NCBI GenBank assembly: GCA_947579605.1
Contig: OX388309.1
Location: forward strand, 14,392,713 to 14,456,712
Length of the DNA stretch: 64,000 nt
Direction of reading: 5' to 3'
Origin: Athripsodes cinereus
Taxonomy: Eukaryota; Arthropoda; Insecta; Trichoptera; Leptoceridae
Shown: positions 1 to 11,291 of the stretch, piece after piece
Layout: each line of letters starts with the position of its first letter
Position numbering within the stretch: position 1 is the first letter of the stretch
Notes under the pieces: model-generated
The model's input: only the letters and a program-made list of their open reading frames with translations
What the model was told of the DNA's origin: nothing
Database searches by the model: none
Program-made: the position numbers and the translations under genes

Positions 1-4
1 GATT

Positions 5-279
5 CATTATCCTGTAATTATTAAAGATTTGCCTAAATTGGAATTAAGAAGAGTTTTGCTAGATGCATACGACCTGAGAAAAATATGCTTGTCCGAATAC
101 GATGTGCCTAATATTTTAGATAGGATTAATTCGTTTGGTTAGGAAGAGATTGCATTATCCTGTAATTATTAAAGATTTGCCTAAATTGGAATTAAGAAGA
201 GTTTTGCTAGATGCATACGACCTGAGAAAAATATGCTTGTCCGAATACGATGTGCCTAATATTTTAGATAGGATTAATT
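5..279. repeat. Tandem duplication, two copies of ~127 bp
   Basis: Positions 5-131 recur almost exactly at 153-279 (period 148). The duplication lies inside the LINE coding tail, and the frame of copy 2 continues into the rest of the ORF. Confidence 0.9.
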
Positions 280-491
280 TTAGAATGCCTACTTCAACAA
301 GATCATGTTTTCCGTTCTACATTAAAAAAACAAAAACTATTGCAGGCTCGAGAAACCTTGTTTATAGAATGTGCGATACTTACAATAAGAACTTTTCACA
401 GTGCGGTATGGTTGGTACATCAAACCATGGATTTAAGCGACTTATCGGTCGTTACATTTTTGGTCCTGGACCTGTCTCGGAGGTGAGCTGA
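135..491 (+). pseudogene. LINE ORF C-terminal fragment
   Basis: This open stretch of 118 codons ends at a stop followed by a C-run. It has no RT catalytic motif. The pattern 'xILDRINFRMPTSTR' followed by a short F/Y-rich segment matches the last ~90 residues of Jockey/CR1-group ORF2 proteins, where a comparable 'ELIQFNIPTRSTR' occurs in the minus-strand LINE at 5888-7006. It is therefore the extreme C-terminus of a reverse-transcriptase polyprotein, cut off from its catalytic part. The beginning overlaps a local tandem duplication, so the nominal start is not a real start. Confidence 0.55.
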
Positions 492-931
492 ATACCCCCC
501 CCCCTTTCCCGATCTCCTTTTTAAAGTGCCAATTACGTCAGGTTTGTGAGAAAAGAGAGTTGAGAGTAGAATAAGATGAAAAAAATAAAATATATGTTTG
601 ATAAAATGTGAAGTGTTTGGGATAGTATTTATTTTTAGTCTGTTTTTTTAAATTTTTGTTTTTTTTTATTTTTAGAATTTTTTTTGTATTGTTATTGCAT
701 ACATTTGGGAAGTGTGTTGTGCGAATGAATGTATTATGTGTGCGAAATTGGGTGAGTGGGTGTATTGTGAATGAATTTATTGTGTGTAAGATTTTCTATA
801 AGTGTTTTGTGTGTTATTGCTGAAGAGTGCACTGTTTGGATGTAAAACTATTGGAATGTTTTTGCACTTACATGTTTATATTTATATGTCTTTCATCTGT
901 TGTGTACCATACAAATGAATAAATAAATAAA

Positions 932-2938
932 TCAGTAATTCGGATACTTACCCAGTACATTGTGGAAAAAGGTACTTTTTTTAACTTTTATTAATAAAAA
1001 ATATGTTTACATAGTCTATATTATTTTGCCTAATCCCTTATGGGGATTTTGGGCTGTGATCTAAACTATCTTACATTACAATAATAAAATTAAACGATCA
1101 AAAAATAAATATTGTACATATTGTGATGACCCTACCTATTTCAAACCATTCTAAGCTCCGAATTTGCAACATCCTAGCTTCTAAACTATACCTACTGTAA
1201 TAATTGATTCCCAAACTAGAAATGACAACCCTATTCAGCTAGCTAAGAATTGTATGAATTTTCGCATTGTTGCAAATATACGTACGAAATATCGCATTCC
1301 TAATTAAATTAATTAACGAATTTTGGCCTTTCGTGATCGTCTAGATTTATCTATTAACTATTTCAGTAGATTTGGACCCAGTACGTTGTGTTTTGCCGAT
1401 AATTTTACCTACGTTGTGTATTTTTAAAAACGCAAAATAAGTCACCTGAAATATACATTTCAATAATCAAAAAGAACAACAAAATCACAAAATCAATAAA
1501 ACAATTTAAACATGAATTTTGATACATATTAACTCTGAGATCAACTTTGACGTCAGATCACTTACCTTGAGATACTGTAAAATAACATAATAAAAATAGT
1601 GCACAGTAAAACATAAAATATAACTTAACAAATCATTATAAAATAAAATTCAAATAATATTATTCCATATCATCACGAGAATGTTTTACGGTAACTGGTT
1701 GCCGATCCATGTCCCTACATAAGATAACCGTTTCATAGTATCTATAGCCAAGACATGTACCCATGTTCCTCAATATAACTAATAATTCGTTGCGTAGAAA
1801 AAGACAGTGACGCACCCAAAAACATAACTTTATTACTTTTGAATATTAATTAAATTTCAACACGATTGCTTTGACATCATTTTCGGAGACTATAACTACT
1901 GGTTGTTAATGCATGGAAAGCATGCTGTGTCCATGCTAAAGGAGCGCCGCCTTCGCCCCTTCACGTCTCAAACTCGCCATGCCGTACTTTGAGCCCGAAT
2001 GCACTAATCTACACCGAATATATAAAATAATATATAATATGTATACTCATTTGAACATGCAGCTATATATAATAAGAATAATTATAAATATATGTTAAGA
2101 AGCTTTGTCTAGGACCCTGGCGGGAAACGGGGCAAGACCCGTATTGACCCTTGTCTCGAAAGCTGAATCGAAGAGATGGGAGCAGGGCTTGCTAACGGTA
2201 CACCTACATTTCGAAGCAGGATTAGGACTGGAATTGTTAGTATATAGTATATGTTTCTACAAAGTACATAATACGTCTCGTGCATAATTGTATAATAATA
2301 ATGATAAATATGTGGTTACGAATAGATCAAACCCACACTATAGACACAAGGTAGCTAGTCAAGTGTCGATAGGCAGAAGGGATCCATATCCATAAGGTAA
2401 TCTCGACAAGATTTAGCTATAAAAGACTACATATTTATGGTGAGGTGAATTTAGGAATCATGTAAGTCAAATAAAAATATATTAAGACCAATAAATACAT
2501 AAATATTACTTATGATTAGTGTCATGCAAAATGTCAAATTTGTTCCTTCCATGATATCGCAGCAATTACAGCATGTTGAATAAGTAGAAAAATCCAGTAA
2601 GTTCGTGGAATACAAATGACATTCGATGATAAAATATGTAATTAAATTAATAATCAAGTAATATCCTGCTTAACATACAACTTCTCTCCAAACTGCATAA
2701 TCTTTCGTTATGGTAAAATAAATTAAATAAAAGTATAATATTAGGTAGGTCGGTACGCCACTGCCATCGGTCTAGTATTAGGTTTGTGGGACGGCGCTAT
2801 ATAAAATCAGTCACAGGTACATACATACAATAATACTGAAAATAAATATACATAACACATAATTCCTTTGTTTTCAAAATCTGTAAAATTAAATAAATCC
2901 TTGTGTACGACGACTACTTTGTAGACAACAATATCCTC
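932..2938. other. Intergenic/intronic AT-rich DNA, no gene recognised
   Basis: No exon-like reading frame of a recognisable family was found. Less AT-rich islands near 1930-2010 and 2100-2230 look like worn TE pieces, and the short ORF at 2105-2287 has no recognisable motif. No ENTH-domain exon of EpsinR was seen. Confidence 0.5.
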
Positions 2939-3135
2939 CTAAATATCACGACACCTAGATATAAATAAATTAATAATATTGAAAAATCTTATCTTGGGGT
3001 TCCAAACCTTAGGCAGCAACACATCGTCGGTTCTACGTTCATAGTCATTGTAAAATTTGTTAATGCGCAACAGTTTGTTAGCCACTGATCTAGTCTGTCT
3101 ACCATGTGCTATTAAAAGTCCGTCTTTAGGTCTTA
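2939..3135 (-). pseudogene. Unassigned coding-like fragment
   Basis: On the minus strand about 65 codons are open, from just after a TTGCAG acceptor-like site at 3136-3141 to a TAG stop at 2939-2941. The translation is rich in R/K and aromatic residues (it includes HGRQTRSVANKLLRINKFY) and looks like protein rather than random sequence. I cannot place it in a family. A TE C-terminus is the likeliest source; a last exon of an unknown gene is the alternative. Confidence 0.3.
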
Positions 3136-3269
3136 CTGCAAGAAAATATTCTTTAAGAAAATCGAGGAGTTTTGAAATATTTCAAATTCCTATACCATTT
3201 TGAAATTTCGGCAATGGGGGGGTAGAAATTTTAATGTTTGAGAAATATTGTAGAAATTTAAGCAAGTCA

Positions 3270-3345
3270 ATATTCGCTATTCGCATGCGAATGTCGGCAA
3301 CAAATATTCGCATTCGCATTCGCGAATATCCAAAATCAGACATTC
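3270..3345. repeat. ATTCGC-rich simple/imperfect repeat
   Basis: Short repeats of ATTCGC and its complement (CGAATA, GCGAAT) cluster here and form local inverted repeats. They probably come from a DNA-transposon end. Confidence 0.5.
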
Positions 3346-4794
3346 GTTACATCACTAATACATACCCAACTATATACTTGCAATCCATGTACCAAGTGAG
3401 TAGGTACCATATGCCCGAGCAAACTATAAATGTTTGCCTATATATATGTATTTGTTGATAGAGTACTAATGTTACCTAGTTATGTTTGCTTGTTTTCTAT
3501 TGATATATTTATTTTTTGAAATTGAAGACGGTATTATTTTTTGTTCATGTTATTTGTAAAAAGGGGCAAGCCGTATATTGCATTATTGAATTAATAAATA
3601 AATATATTCGTTGATAGCTAGACAAAAATAATGAAGAGTGACAAAATGTGAAAATTATTATTCGTGTGGAGTATTATTTTAGAAATCGTGGTAGTCCTGA
3701 GTCCATTTTGGTAAAGATATTTTCAGTCTCGTTTAGATTATTTAAGCCGACAATATTTTTTGGGCCAAGGTTTTTCCTCCTTTGAGGCAATTTATTTATT
3801 TATTCATTCATTCTTTACTGTACATTAATCACAATATATACAATTTTATAAAAAAAAATGCATTCAAATTAGGTGTGATCAATATACAGAGGGCGATATC
3901 ACACGTCTTTTTGATTTTTTAAATTTTAATTTAAATTTTTTATTACTCCATGATTCATCCTTTTTCCAAGAGAAGTCTCAGAGTTTTCATCAGAATCTGA
4001 ATGTTCTTAATATGGGACTAACGAGATGTTGACTCTTATGCTGCCCTTATCTGTTGCAATATGATCAATAGCATTAGCCTGTGCATCTAACAATATCTCT
4101 TGTGTCGCATTATTATCTAAATTATTATCATCAGTAGTTATTTATATTTTGGATTTCTGCAAGATTACCACTATCAAGTAATATGATGGGCCAATTCCGT
4201 AATAAAAATTCGAATTGTCTTTGATAAATTTGTAGAAAATCATGATTTCTGGGATTTCTTTCACTCATATGATTTTCTTCACTCCTTCAATTTTCAGTTA
4301 CTGATTTAACCATAGTCTTTAGTCTGCTATTCATCTATAAAATGACAAGTAAACATTTTACTTTTGTCTGACGATGAGAGCGGAAGCTCTTAAAAGCCGG
4401 CCCGAAAAATAAATAATGTCAATCAAGTTTCATTTTAAAAATTATTAATATGAACTTCCACCAAGAACCGTCGGTCGAGAAATCAAACTTTAAATGATAA
4501 GTAGGTAATGTATGTAGATACACGTTCAGTTATTTGGATTTTGAGCTAATTTAAAAATAATCATGATTCAACAAATCCTAATATATCAAAAAAATAATGT
4601 CGTTTATTTAAGTATTGAAAACCTAGATTTTTTATTTGACTAAAAAATAATAAGATAATATATTATGTTTAAAAACAATACAATATCAGTAATTCAGCTT
4701 CAAAATTTGTGCGCAAACATATCCAGTAATAATTAAATTCCACATAGTTAACTCCTGCAAAAGTTGCATTATTTAAAATGTAAGTTCCTTACTT
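3346..4794. other. AT-rich DNA with LINE tails
   Basis: A LINE-like 3' end lies at about 3548-3606 (a GGGGCAAGCCGTATATTGC block followed by AATAAATAAATA). A similar block occurs at 40430-40465. A reverse-oriented ATTTATTTATTCATTC tail lies at about 3788-3815. No gene was seen. Confidence 0.4.
4365..4407 (+). other. Hammerhead-like motif, degenerate
   Basis: CTGACGA (4368-4374) fits the CUGANGA hammerhead core. It is followed by a stem AGAGC-GGAA-GCTCT (4377-4390). The next core block reads TAAAA rather than CGAAA, so a functional ribozyme is unlikely. Such motifs are typical of Penelope-like element terminal repeats. Confidence 0.3.
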
Positions 4795-4796
4795 GT

Positions 4797-5392
4797 AGTC
4801 TGCTGAGCTCGGTGGGGAAACTGTATGCAAGAATATTGATTGAAAGAGTTCGAAAAGTGACTGAGACGAATGTATGGGATGTGCAAGGTGCCTTTCAGAG
4901 TAGTAGAGGGTGTGTGGACCAGATCTTCTCCTTGCGAATGGTGACAGAGAAGCTCCTGGAGAAACACCAGAAGCTTTTCTGCGCGTTTGTTGATCTAGAA
5001 AAGGCTTATGATAGAGTAGATCGTGAGAAAATGTGGCAAGTACTATCAATGTGTGGGGTGGGTAGTCGGCTAATTCGCGCCATTGCGTCCCTATATACAG
5101 GAAGTTCTGCGTGTGTTAGAGTGAACAATAACCTGTCGGAATGGTTCACATTGACAAAAGGAGTAATACAAGGGTGCGTGATGTCGCCATGGCTTTTTAA
5201 CCTATACATTGATCATTGTATTCGTCCATTGAAAGAACTGAATGTAGGTGTTGATATGAATGGGATGAATTTAAGAGCGTTAATGTTTGCCGATGATTTG
5301 GTATTGATGGCTGAAAGTGAAAGTGATCTACAAAAAAAGACAAAAATCATGGTGTTTGAAAGAGGAAGTGAGAGAACAGTATGCCAGGTAAT
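4797..5392 (+). pseudogene. RTE reverse transcriptase fragment (upstream part)
   Basis: This encodes the middle of an RTE reverse transcriptase. Visible RT blocks are AFVDLEKAYDRVDRE, the GVIQGCVMSPWLFNLYIDH block and the catalytic FADDLVLMAES. It aligns closely in order and wording with the intact RTE ORF at 12558-15566. The endonuclease and start codon are missing through 5' truncation. The frame breaks at about 5392, where a second LINE is inserted, and coding sequence resumes at 7010. Confidence 0.9.
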
Positions 5393-7009
5393 TTATTTTA
5401 TTTTATCTATTTATTTATACATAAATCCACGGCGTGAGCCTTTTACATGTTAAAAATATAAAACAAAAACAAACATAATTCTCATTTACAACACAGTTGG
5501 AACAGAACAACAACTGGCGAAGAAACAATACAATTGGAAATCAAACTATAACAATTATAAAATGAGTCAAAACAAAACAATTAGAAAAGTCAAAACATTG
5601 TGGTGAGAGTGTAAATGTCAACAAAGGTTTGATAAATGTCAAGAACAATTATTTTGATACAGTAAGGAGATGTCAAGTAGATAGAAGAAAAAAAAATTAT
5701 ATATATGAATTGTAATAGATAATTAAAATGTCAAAAAAAAATAATAATCAATTCAGCAAGATGTCAGAAATTAAATAGGTATATATCAATTATATAATAA
5801 ATTGTCACTAGTAGATGAAGGAACAATAATACAAATGCAAAAATTCAAATTAGTAGCCAAACATACTTCGAAATGCCCATTGTTAATTTATACATTAAAA
5901 CAATTTATAATGTCATGTTTATATTTAGGTAAACTGTCAGCAAAAATGTCTGTATTATCTCCTACCAGGTTCCCTAATCTATGAATTCTAACCATAGGAG
6001 AGAAAAATGAGTAATTATTCCTAGTGTTGTGTTCTCGAAATAACACTGTTTGTCTGGTACTTCTGGTAGGTATGTTGAATTGAATCAGTTCAATTAATTC
6101 GGGACAATCTATTTCTCCATTGAGAAGCTTATGAAGAAAACAAAGATCAAACACTTTTCTACGGTTTTCTAAGCTGAGGAGTCGAAGCTCATTCATCAAA
6201 GCCGGGTAGTCAATATTTTCCACCGGTAACCCTAACTTATAGTTGATCAGCCTCAAGAATTTTCTCTGTACTCTCTCCAAGCCACTGATGTGGATATTAT
6301 AATTTGGAGACCATATTACAGTGTTATACTCCAATAATGGCCTTACGAGAGAAACAAAAAGTAGTCTATAGGACTGAATCAAACGGAGATCAGTAACCAG
6401 TCTGAAAACAAACCCTAAAGTTCTCATGGCCTTACTGACAATTTCCTCAATATGTAAGTTGTAAGTCAGATCTTCAGAGAAGGTAATACCCAGATCTCTC
6501 AAATTTGAGACACACTCAAGTACCATACCATCTATGGTATAATTGTATGAAACTTTAGATCTGGTCTTGTGAAATTGAATGACTTGACACTTGGCTATAT
6601 TAAGGTTAAGTTTATTCTCTTTACACCAATTATTCAAATAATCAAGGTTCTGTTGTAGAACTATACAATCATCTGTGTTTTTTATAGATTTATACAATTT
6701 CAAGTCGTCAGCGAATAGTAATACCTCAATGTCTCTGAAAATCTGAACTATGTCATTTATAAATATATTAAACAGCATTGGTCCTAAGTGCGATCCCTGC
6801 GGGACACCACTATATGCATATATTGCATCTGATATACAACTACCCATTCTTACTTTAAGAGTCCTATCACTTAAGTAACTCTCTAACCATCGATAAAAAA
6901 TATCGTCGACTCCGTATCCACGTAACTTACGTAATAGCATGTCATGTGACATCTTGTCAAAAGCTTTAGAGAAGTCAGTGTACACGGAATCGACTTGGCC
7001 TCTCATTGC
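5393..7009 (-). mobile_element. CR1/Jockey-like LINE inserted in the RTE copy
   Basis: This is a 5'-truncated non-LTR element on the minus strand with RT coding (5888-7006), then a 3' UTR and an AAATAAAT-type tail reaching 5393. It interrupts RTE coding sequence at both ends, so it inserted later than the RTE. AGAGAACA / AGAGACAACA near the two ends may be an imperfect TSD. Confidence 0.85.
5888..7006 (-). pseudogene. LINE reverse transcriptase, 5'-truncated
   Basis: 372 codons cover most of an RT domain and its C-terminal extension. Visible blocks are YTDFSKAFDKMSHD, SGVPQGSHLGPMLFNIFIND and the catalytic LLFADDLKLY, followed by the PLLEYNTVIWSP region and a C-terminal IPTRSTR block. These are typical of Jockey/CR1-group LINEs. 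The endonuclease and the first RT blocks are missing. The frame is open throughout, so the copy is fairly young. The reading starts at the truncation point, not at a true start codon. Confidence 0.85.
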
Positions 7010-7863
7010 AAGAGAGACAACATGATTGACAACAAAGTGTTAGAGCAAGTTGACGAATGTGTGTACTTAGGTAGTTTGTTCACGAGAGATGGGAAGTGTG
7101 AAAGCGATATTGAAAGGAGAAAAGTTGCTGGCAATAAGGTAAATGGTGCAATCCGACCAATAATTGCAAATAGAAACATATCCACCACAGCTAAAAGGTT
7201 GGTGCACTCTGATATCTTAGTGCCAACACTTATGTATGCAAGTGAGACGTGGACATGGTTAAAAAAGGATGAAAGTGGCATAAATGCAGTGGAAATGAGA
7301 TCGTTGAGAAGGATGTGTGGCAAGAGTCTGAGAGATCGTGTGCGTAACAGTGATATACGAAAGGAATGTGGAATGAAAGTTGGTGTAATAACAAAGATGA
7401 ATGTAAATAAGTTAAGATGGTTTGGGCACGTGGAAAGAATGAATGAGGATAGAATGACTAAGAAGATATATTTGGCTGAGAGGAATGGTGCTCGGAGACG
7501 CGGACGTCCGAGGATTAAATGGCAAGATCATTTAAATCAAATCCTACAGGACGGTCACGTGTTGAGCACATTGAACAGGAGAGCATGCATGAGGAATTGT
7601 ATGACAGTGACGGAAGCGAAAGATGTATGCAAGGATAGAAGGAAGTGGCGCTCGATCCTTTCTGCCTACCCCGCGAGGGAAGCGGCGTGATGGTATGTAT
7701 GTATGTATGTAAGTTCCTTACTTATTAACTACATCACATAATGAGCAAATGATAAAAAAAAAACTTTAAAAATTGAAGGAAATAAAGCTGACACTTATGG
7801 TTACAGTTATCTAACATTTTTTTACAGGATAAGATATCCAAAACCACTTTTTTGTAAAATATT

Positions 7864-7970
7864 CTACGATTTATTTGTTAAATAAGTTACCTGGTTTCGA
7901 CCTATGAGGTCATTGTCACAATGACCTCATAGGTCGAAACCAGGTAACTTATTTAACAAATAAATCGTAG
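7864..7970. repeat. Perfect 107-bp palindrome (53-bp arms, 1-nt centre)
   Basis: Arm 7864-7916 is the exact reverse complement of 7918-7970 around C7917. Each arm carries GACCT-CAT-AGGTC followed by GAAAC (7923-7940 on the plus strand). This is stem II plus the GAAA core of a hammerhead-like motif, as found in Penelope-like element terminal repeats. Confidence 0.95.
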
Positions 7971-8445
7971 TAAAACCAAAAACAATCTTGTTTTCATTAT
8001 ATTTATATAATGGAGTTTTACAAAATCAATGTCGACTCAATCAATAAAATATTCCTAATACACAACCTATCTCTCGCAAGTCTCCATACAGAATGGTGGA
8101 GTTACCCAATTTGCAGCGTTGTAAATACTAACATTGGAGTTACACAATTTTCTTGAGGTTTTTTTAGGGCATTTGTAATAACGTTGGATTTTTCAAATTT
8201 ACCTAGCATGTGTGTTGGAATACAGTCAACATTATGGATCATTAAGTCATTTTGTCAAAAAATGGAGTTACCCAATCTGCGAATTAAGGTGTCGATATGC
8301 ATATTTAGAAAATTACGAATACTCATATAATCTAAAAATCGGAATGTATGCAAATGCCTATTCACACCTATTTTTACATTGAATTATTTTCTCACTATTG
8401 ATTCGCAAACTAATTTTATAATATTATTACTTTATTAAATACATT
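7971..8445. other. Intronic/intergenic DNA, no gene seen
   Basis: AT-rich. An 'AATGGAGTTACCCAAT'-like phrase recurs at 8092-8110 and 8260-8277 with related text near 8135. No coding signal was recognised. Confidence 0.5.
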
Positions 8446-8760
8446 AGGGCCAATTCTGAATCTTGATGAACTAACTAATAATCGTTAACTAATATTAGTC
8501 ATTATAGTACAAATTCGTATTCTGTATTAGTTACGAACTATAAACAACTATAAACTCGATAACTGGCAAGGACACGAATAATACTAGTCGGTGATGCCGC
8601 AATAAAAAAATATTTTGAGTATTTTCATGTCCTAATTTAGATTTCTGGCAACAATTTAATAGTTGTAAAGCATGAAATGTCAGTTTTGCCGCTAAATTTT
8701 TGACATGTCGTATTTAGTTGTTACTTCGTTACGTCTCGTTTGTTCTGTGATTTATTTAAA

Positions 8761-10324
8761 ATGCCTAGAGCTGCCAGGGCCCTAAAGCCGCAAATGGCAT
8801 TACTCATCCACCAAATATTTCTGAAGAAAGAAATGGTGAATGGTAAGTTATTTAAGTTAAAACATCAACGCACCAAGTGAAAGAGATGTTTCAGAGTAAG
8901 ATCGCCGGATTAAGAAGCAAAACAAAAAACGCCCTTGAGATTGTGGAAGCATCATAAAACGACGCCAAAGAAACAAGTCATTCAAGATCATCATCTGTTT
9001 TGTGCCACTGTAACCCAGTTTTTACTCGTGATTTGGACAGCATCGTCAAGCCATCTCTTATTGTTTTTTAATATGCAATTTCATAAAATATTTGTTGCAT
9101 TATTCTGATGTACTTTACAGGAAACAGTAGAGATCCAGTAATCACACAAATGTGGGAGAATGTAGTGGAGCTTGTAAACACACGTGGCCCGGTAAAATCA
9201 ATTTCAGAGTGGAAGGAAGTTAGTATTTTGAACCTGCTTTCTATTTTAAAGTTTTCAAACAGGTACCTTTATATATTTTATAATAATTGCAGGTTTATAA
9301 AATAGCTGCCCGTAAGGCCAAGGCAAAGGCCAGGAGGCTGCGCCAGTCTTTAGAGACTACTGGTGGCGGGGAGGGGACCCCAGAAACTTTGACGCCTCTG
9401 GAGGAGAAAATTTTAGACATAGAAGGGAGAGAAGCCGTATTTGGCCTCAATCTCCAAGAGGCAGGGGTAAAAACAAATACTATTTATTTATAAGCCTTTT
9501 ATGTGAAAAAAATACAATAAAAACAACAAATAGTGAAAATACAAAATTACCTCTACAAATGCATTAGCAATGAGTACATAGCAAAATAGTATAATCTAGC
9601 AAGTACCTAATAATATAAAACAAATAATAATAATAGGTATGATAGTCAAAGTACACAATAAAAAATAAATAGAAGGTACGAGTATGAAGGTAGGCCATAA
9701 CAATATTATGACATACTTGTTTTTTTACAAACTACCTACTAGAACATTATTGAAGGGTATTTGTATTCACACTGAAAAACAATTTTATTTACAAAATCAA
9801 AAGATTAATCACTGTTTCATCATCATCATCATCTCTGTCGGTCCCTCAATCCTGAGGATCGTGACCATCAAATAGTGTTGTTTTTTAAATTGTATATGAA
9901 ATAAGCTTATTTAGGCTTGTACTTTTTTTTTCAGTTCCCAATCTCGGTACAGGCTTCTATTGAGACCACTGAAGATTCAGGTGTGGAGTACGTCCTACCA
10001 ATGTCACCTACACCTTCAGATGGACGATTTGAAGTTCCTGTTGAAGGTGTAGGTGAAGTGGCAAATGATCCTCCACCTGCATTTAACGCAGAAGCAGGAC
10101 AAAGGAGGGTCAGACCAAGACGAAGGGCTATAACTGAGTTTGTAGATGCCTATTCAGTGGCATCTTCAAACTCCGTTGATGTCCTCCGGGATGGCTTCAG
10201 GGGTATCACAGCCGCACTGTTGGACCTCGGGAATGGCTTCAGGGGTATCACAGCCGCACTGTTGGAGATTGCCAATGCTTTGGGCAACCAAAATTTGGCA
10301 AATTCCAACAGTGGGGATCCCTGA
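8761..10324 (+). CDS. Harbinger Myb/SANT-like accessory protein (4 exons)
   Basis: Exons are 8761-8842, 9121-9218, 9293-9466 and 9935-10324, all with GT/AG borders. They join in frame to about 247 residues from the ATG at 8761 to the TGA at 10322. The N-terminal ~80 residues (WENVVELVNTRGPVKSISEWKEVY followed by a K/R-rich helix) fit the Myb/SANT-like, zeste-type DNA-binding domain. The middle is acidic and the C-terminus has RRVRPRRRA followed by a hydrophobic repeat. In Harbinger elements this protein is known to bind the element ends and help bring the transposase into the nucleus. No stop or frameshift was seen. Exon assignment is by eye; the family call is firm. Confidence 0.85.
10191..10266 (+). 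repeat. In-frame 42-bp duplication in the Myb/SANT protein
   Basis: Two nearly identical units begin at 10191 and 10233, encoding a repeated GFRGITAALL segment. The duplication keeps the frame, so it lengthens a predicted C-terminal helix by 14 residues. Confidence 0.9.
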
Positions 10325-10669
10325 GATTGAAGCCAAGATTATTATTTTAGATATATTTATTTTTAGCTCAATTTTTGTTACCTTTTTATAAATATAACAC
10401 AGGGTTACTATATAATAGGTAAATTATAGTATAACAATCATAAAAATATTTATATAAATTCAGAAAATATTTCACAAAACAAGTTTCAACAGCTAAAATA
10501 TTCATAAAGTTGTAATTAATCAATATATATTTGTAAATAAAATGTAAATTTAAATAGTTTGAATTTACTTTTATGTCTGTCATATATTTGATACATGTTA
10601 GAGGCTAACGCCATATATTGAAATAAATGAAAATAAATTAATAATAATTTTTAAGCATTTGATATATTG

Positions 10670-11070
10670 TATTGTAATGTAACTGTTACACAAATGTCGC
10701 TATATATGAAAGTTCATGTCCTTCAGTTGGTCCATATAAGTGTCTCTTGGTTGGCCTCTACCGTTCCTGCCTCCGGTCTTGCCCACCGTGGTGGTGATAA
10801 GCAGAGGCCTGAGTCAAAACACAAAACGCAATCGTTCGAATATAGACAAGGTTGCGCCAAAGTTTCAATTTTCGTAACTGTTGTTTATTTTAGCTACAAA
10901 AATTGACACTTCTCGCAACATCGTCTATATTCGAACGATAACGACAAGAAAACGTAATGCTAGATTGTGTTATCTCTTTGAGCCCTGGCCTGGATGCCTG
11001 ATGTTATGGCCAATCCAGAACATGATGCTGGTGATATTAGGAAAAGTATCTGGTTATAATCCTATCTCTT
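10670..11070 (-). mobile_element. Degenerate 3' fragment of a second RTE family with a small MITE
   Basis: Read on the minus strand, this contains [10 protein letters not shown] (about 11000-11030) and [19 protein letters not shown] coding (about 10720-10790), as in the RTE2 copies at 21163 and 28310. Between these is an ~109-bp insert bounded by 17-bp inverted repeats, ATCGTTCGAATATAGAC at 10831-10847 and its complement at 10923-10939. Confidence 0.7.
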
Positions 11071-11291
11071 ACATTTCTGGCAGCGTAAAAAAAATTATCC
11101 TCATCATTACTTCTATTAGTCACTGTTTCTTCAAGTGTATCTTCCACTGTAATGATCAAAATAAACATAAATGTAGAAAGAATAATAAATTATTATTGTA
11201 TCAACATGGAAGAAATATATTTTTTTTTTTTTTTTTTTTTTTTATTTTTTAATTACATTTTTGTTGTATTATTGTATTAATTGTTAACATG

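Larger units (their letters stand above)
1..931 (+). mobile_element. 3' end of a Jockey/CR1-like LINE
   Basis: The segment has the C-terminal tail of a non-LTR retrotransposon ORF, a T/G-rich 3' UTR and a terminal AAATAAATAAATAAAT-type tail at about 915-931. The 5' end lies outside the window or is truncated. The tail pattern and the protein resemblance to the LINE at 5393-7009 support a LINE assignment; the clade is a guess. Confidence 0.6.
4795..7708 (+). mobile_element. 5'-truncated RTE-type LINE, split by a nested LINE
   Basis: The element is flanked by a 15-bp TSD, GTAAGTTCCTTACTT, at 4780-4794 and 7709-7723. It ends in a (TATG)n tail, as RTE-clade elements often end in short tandem repeats. 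The coding sequence is interrupted at about 5392/7010 by a minus-strand LINE. The RTE is truncated inside the RT domain at its 5' end. Confidence 0.9.

Noticed and set aside
10881..11252. 123-codon ORF on the plus strand
   Set aside because: Ends in a poly-F tract made by a poly-T run and overlaps the antisense RTE2 fragment; not a gene.
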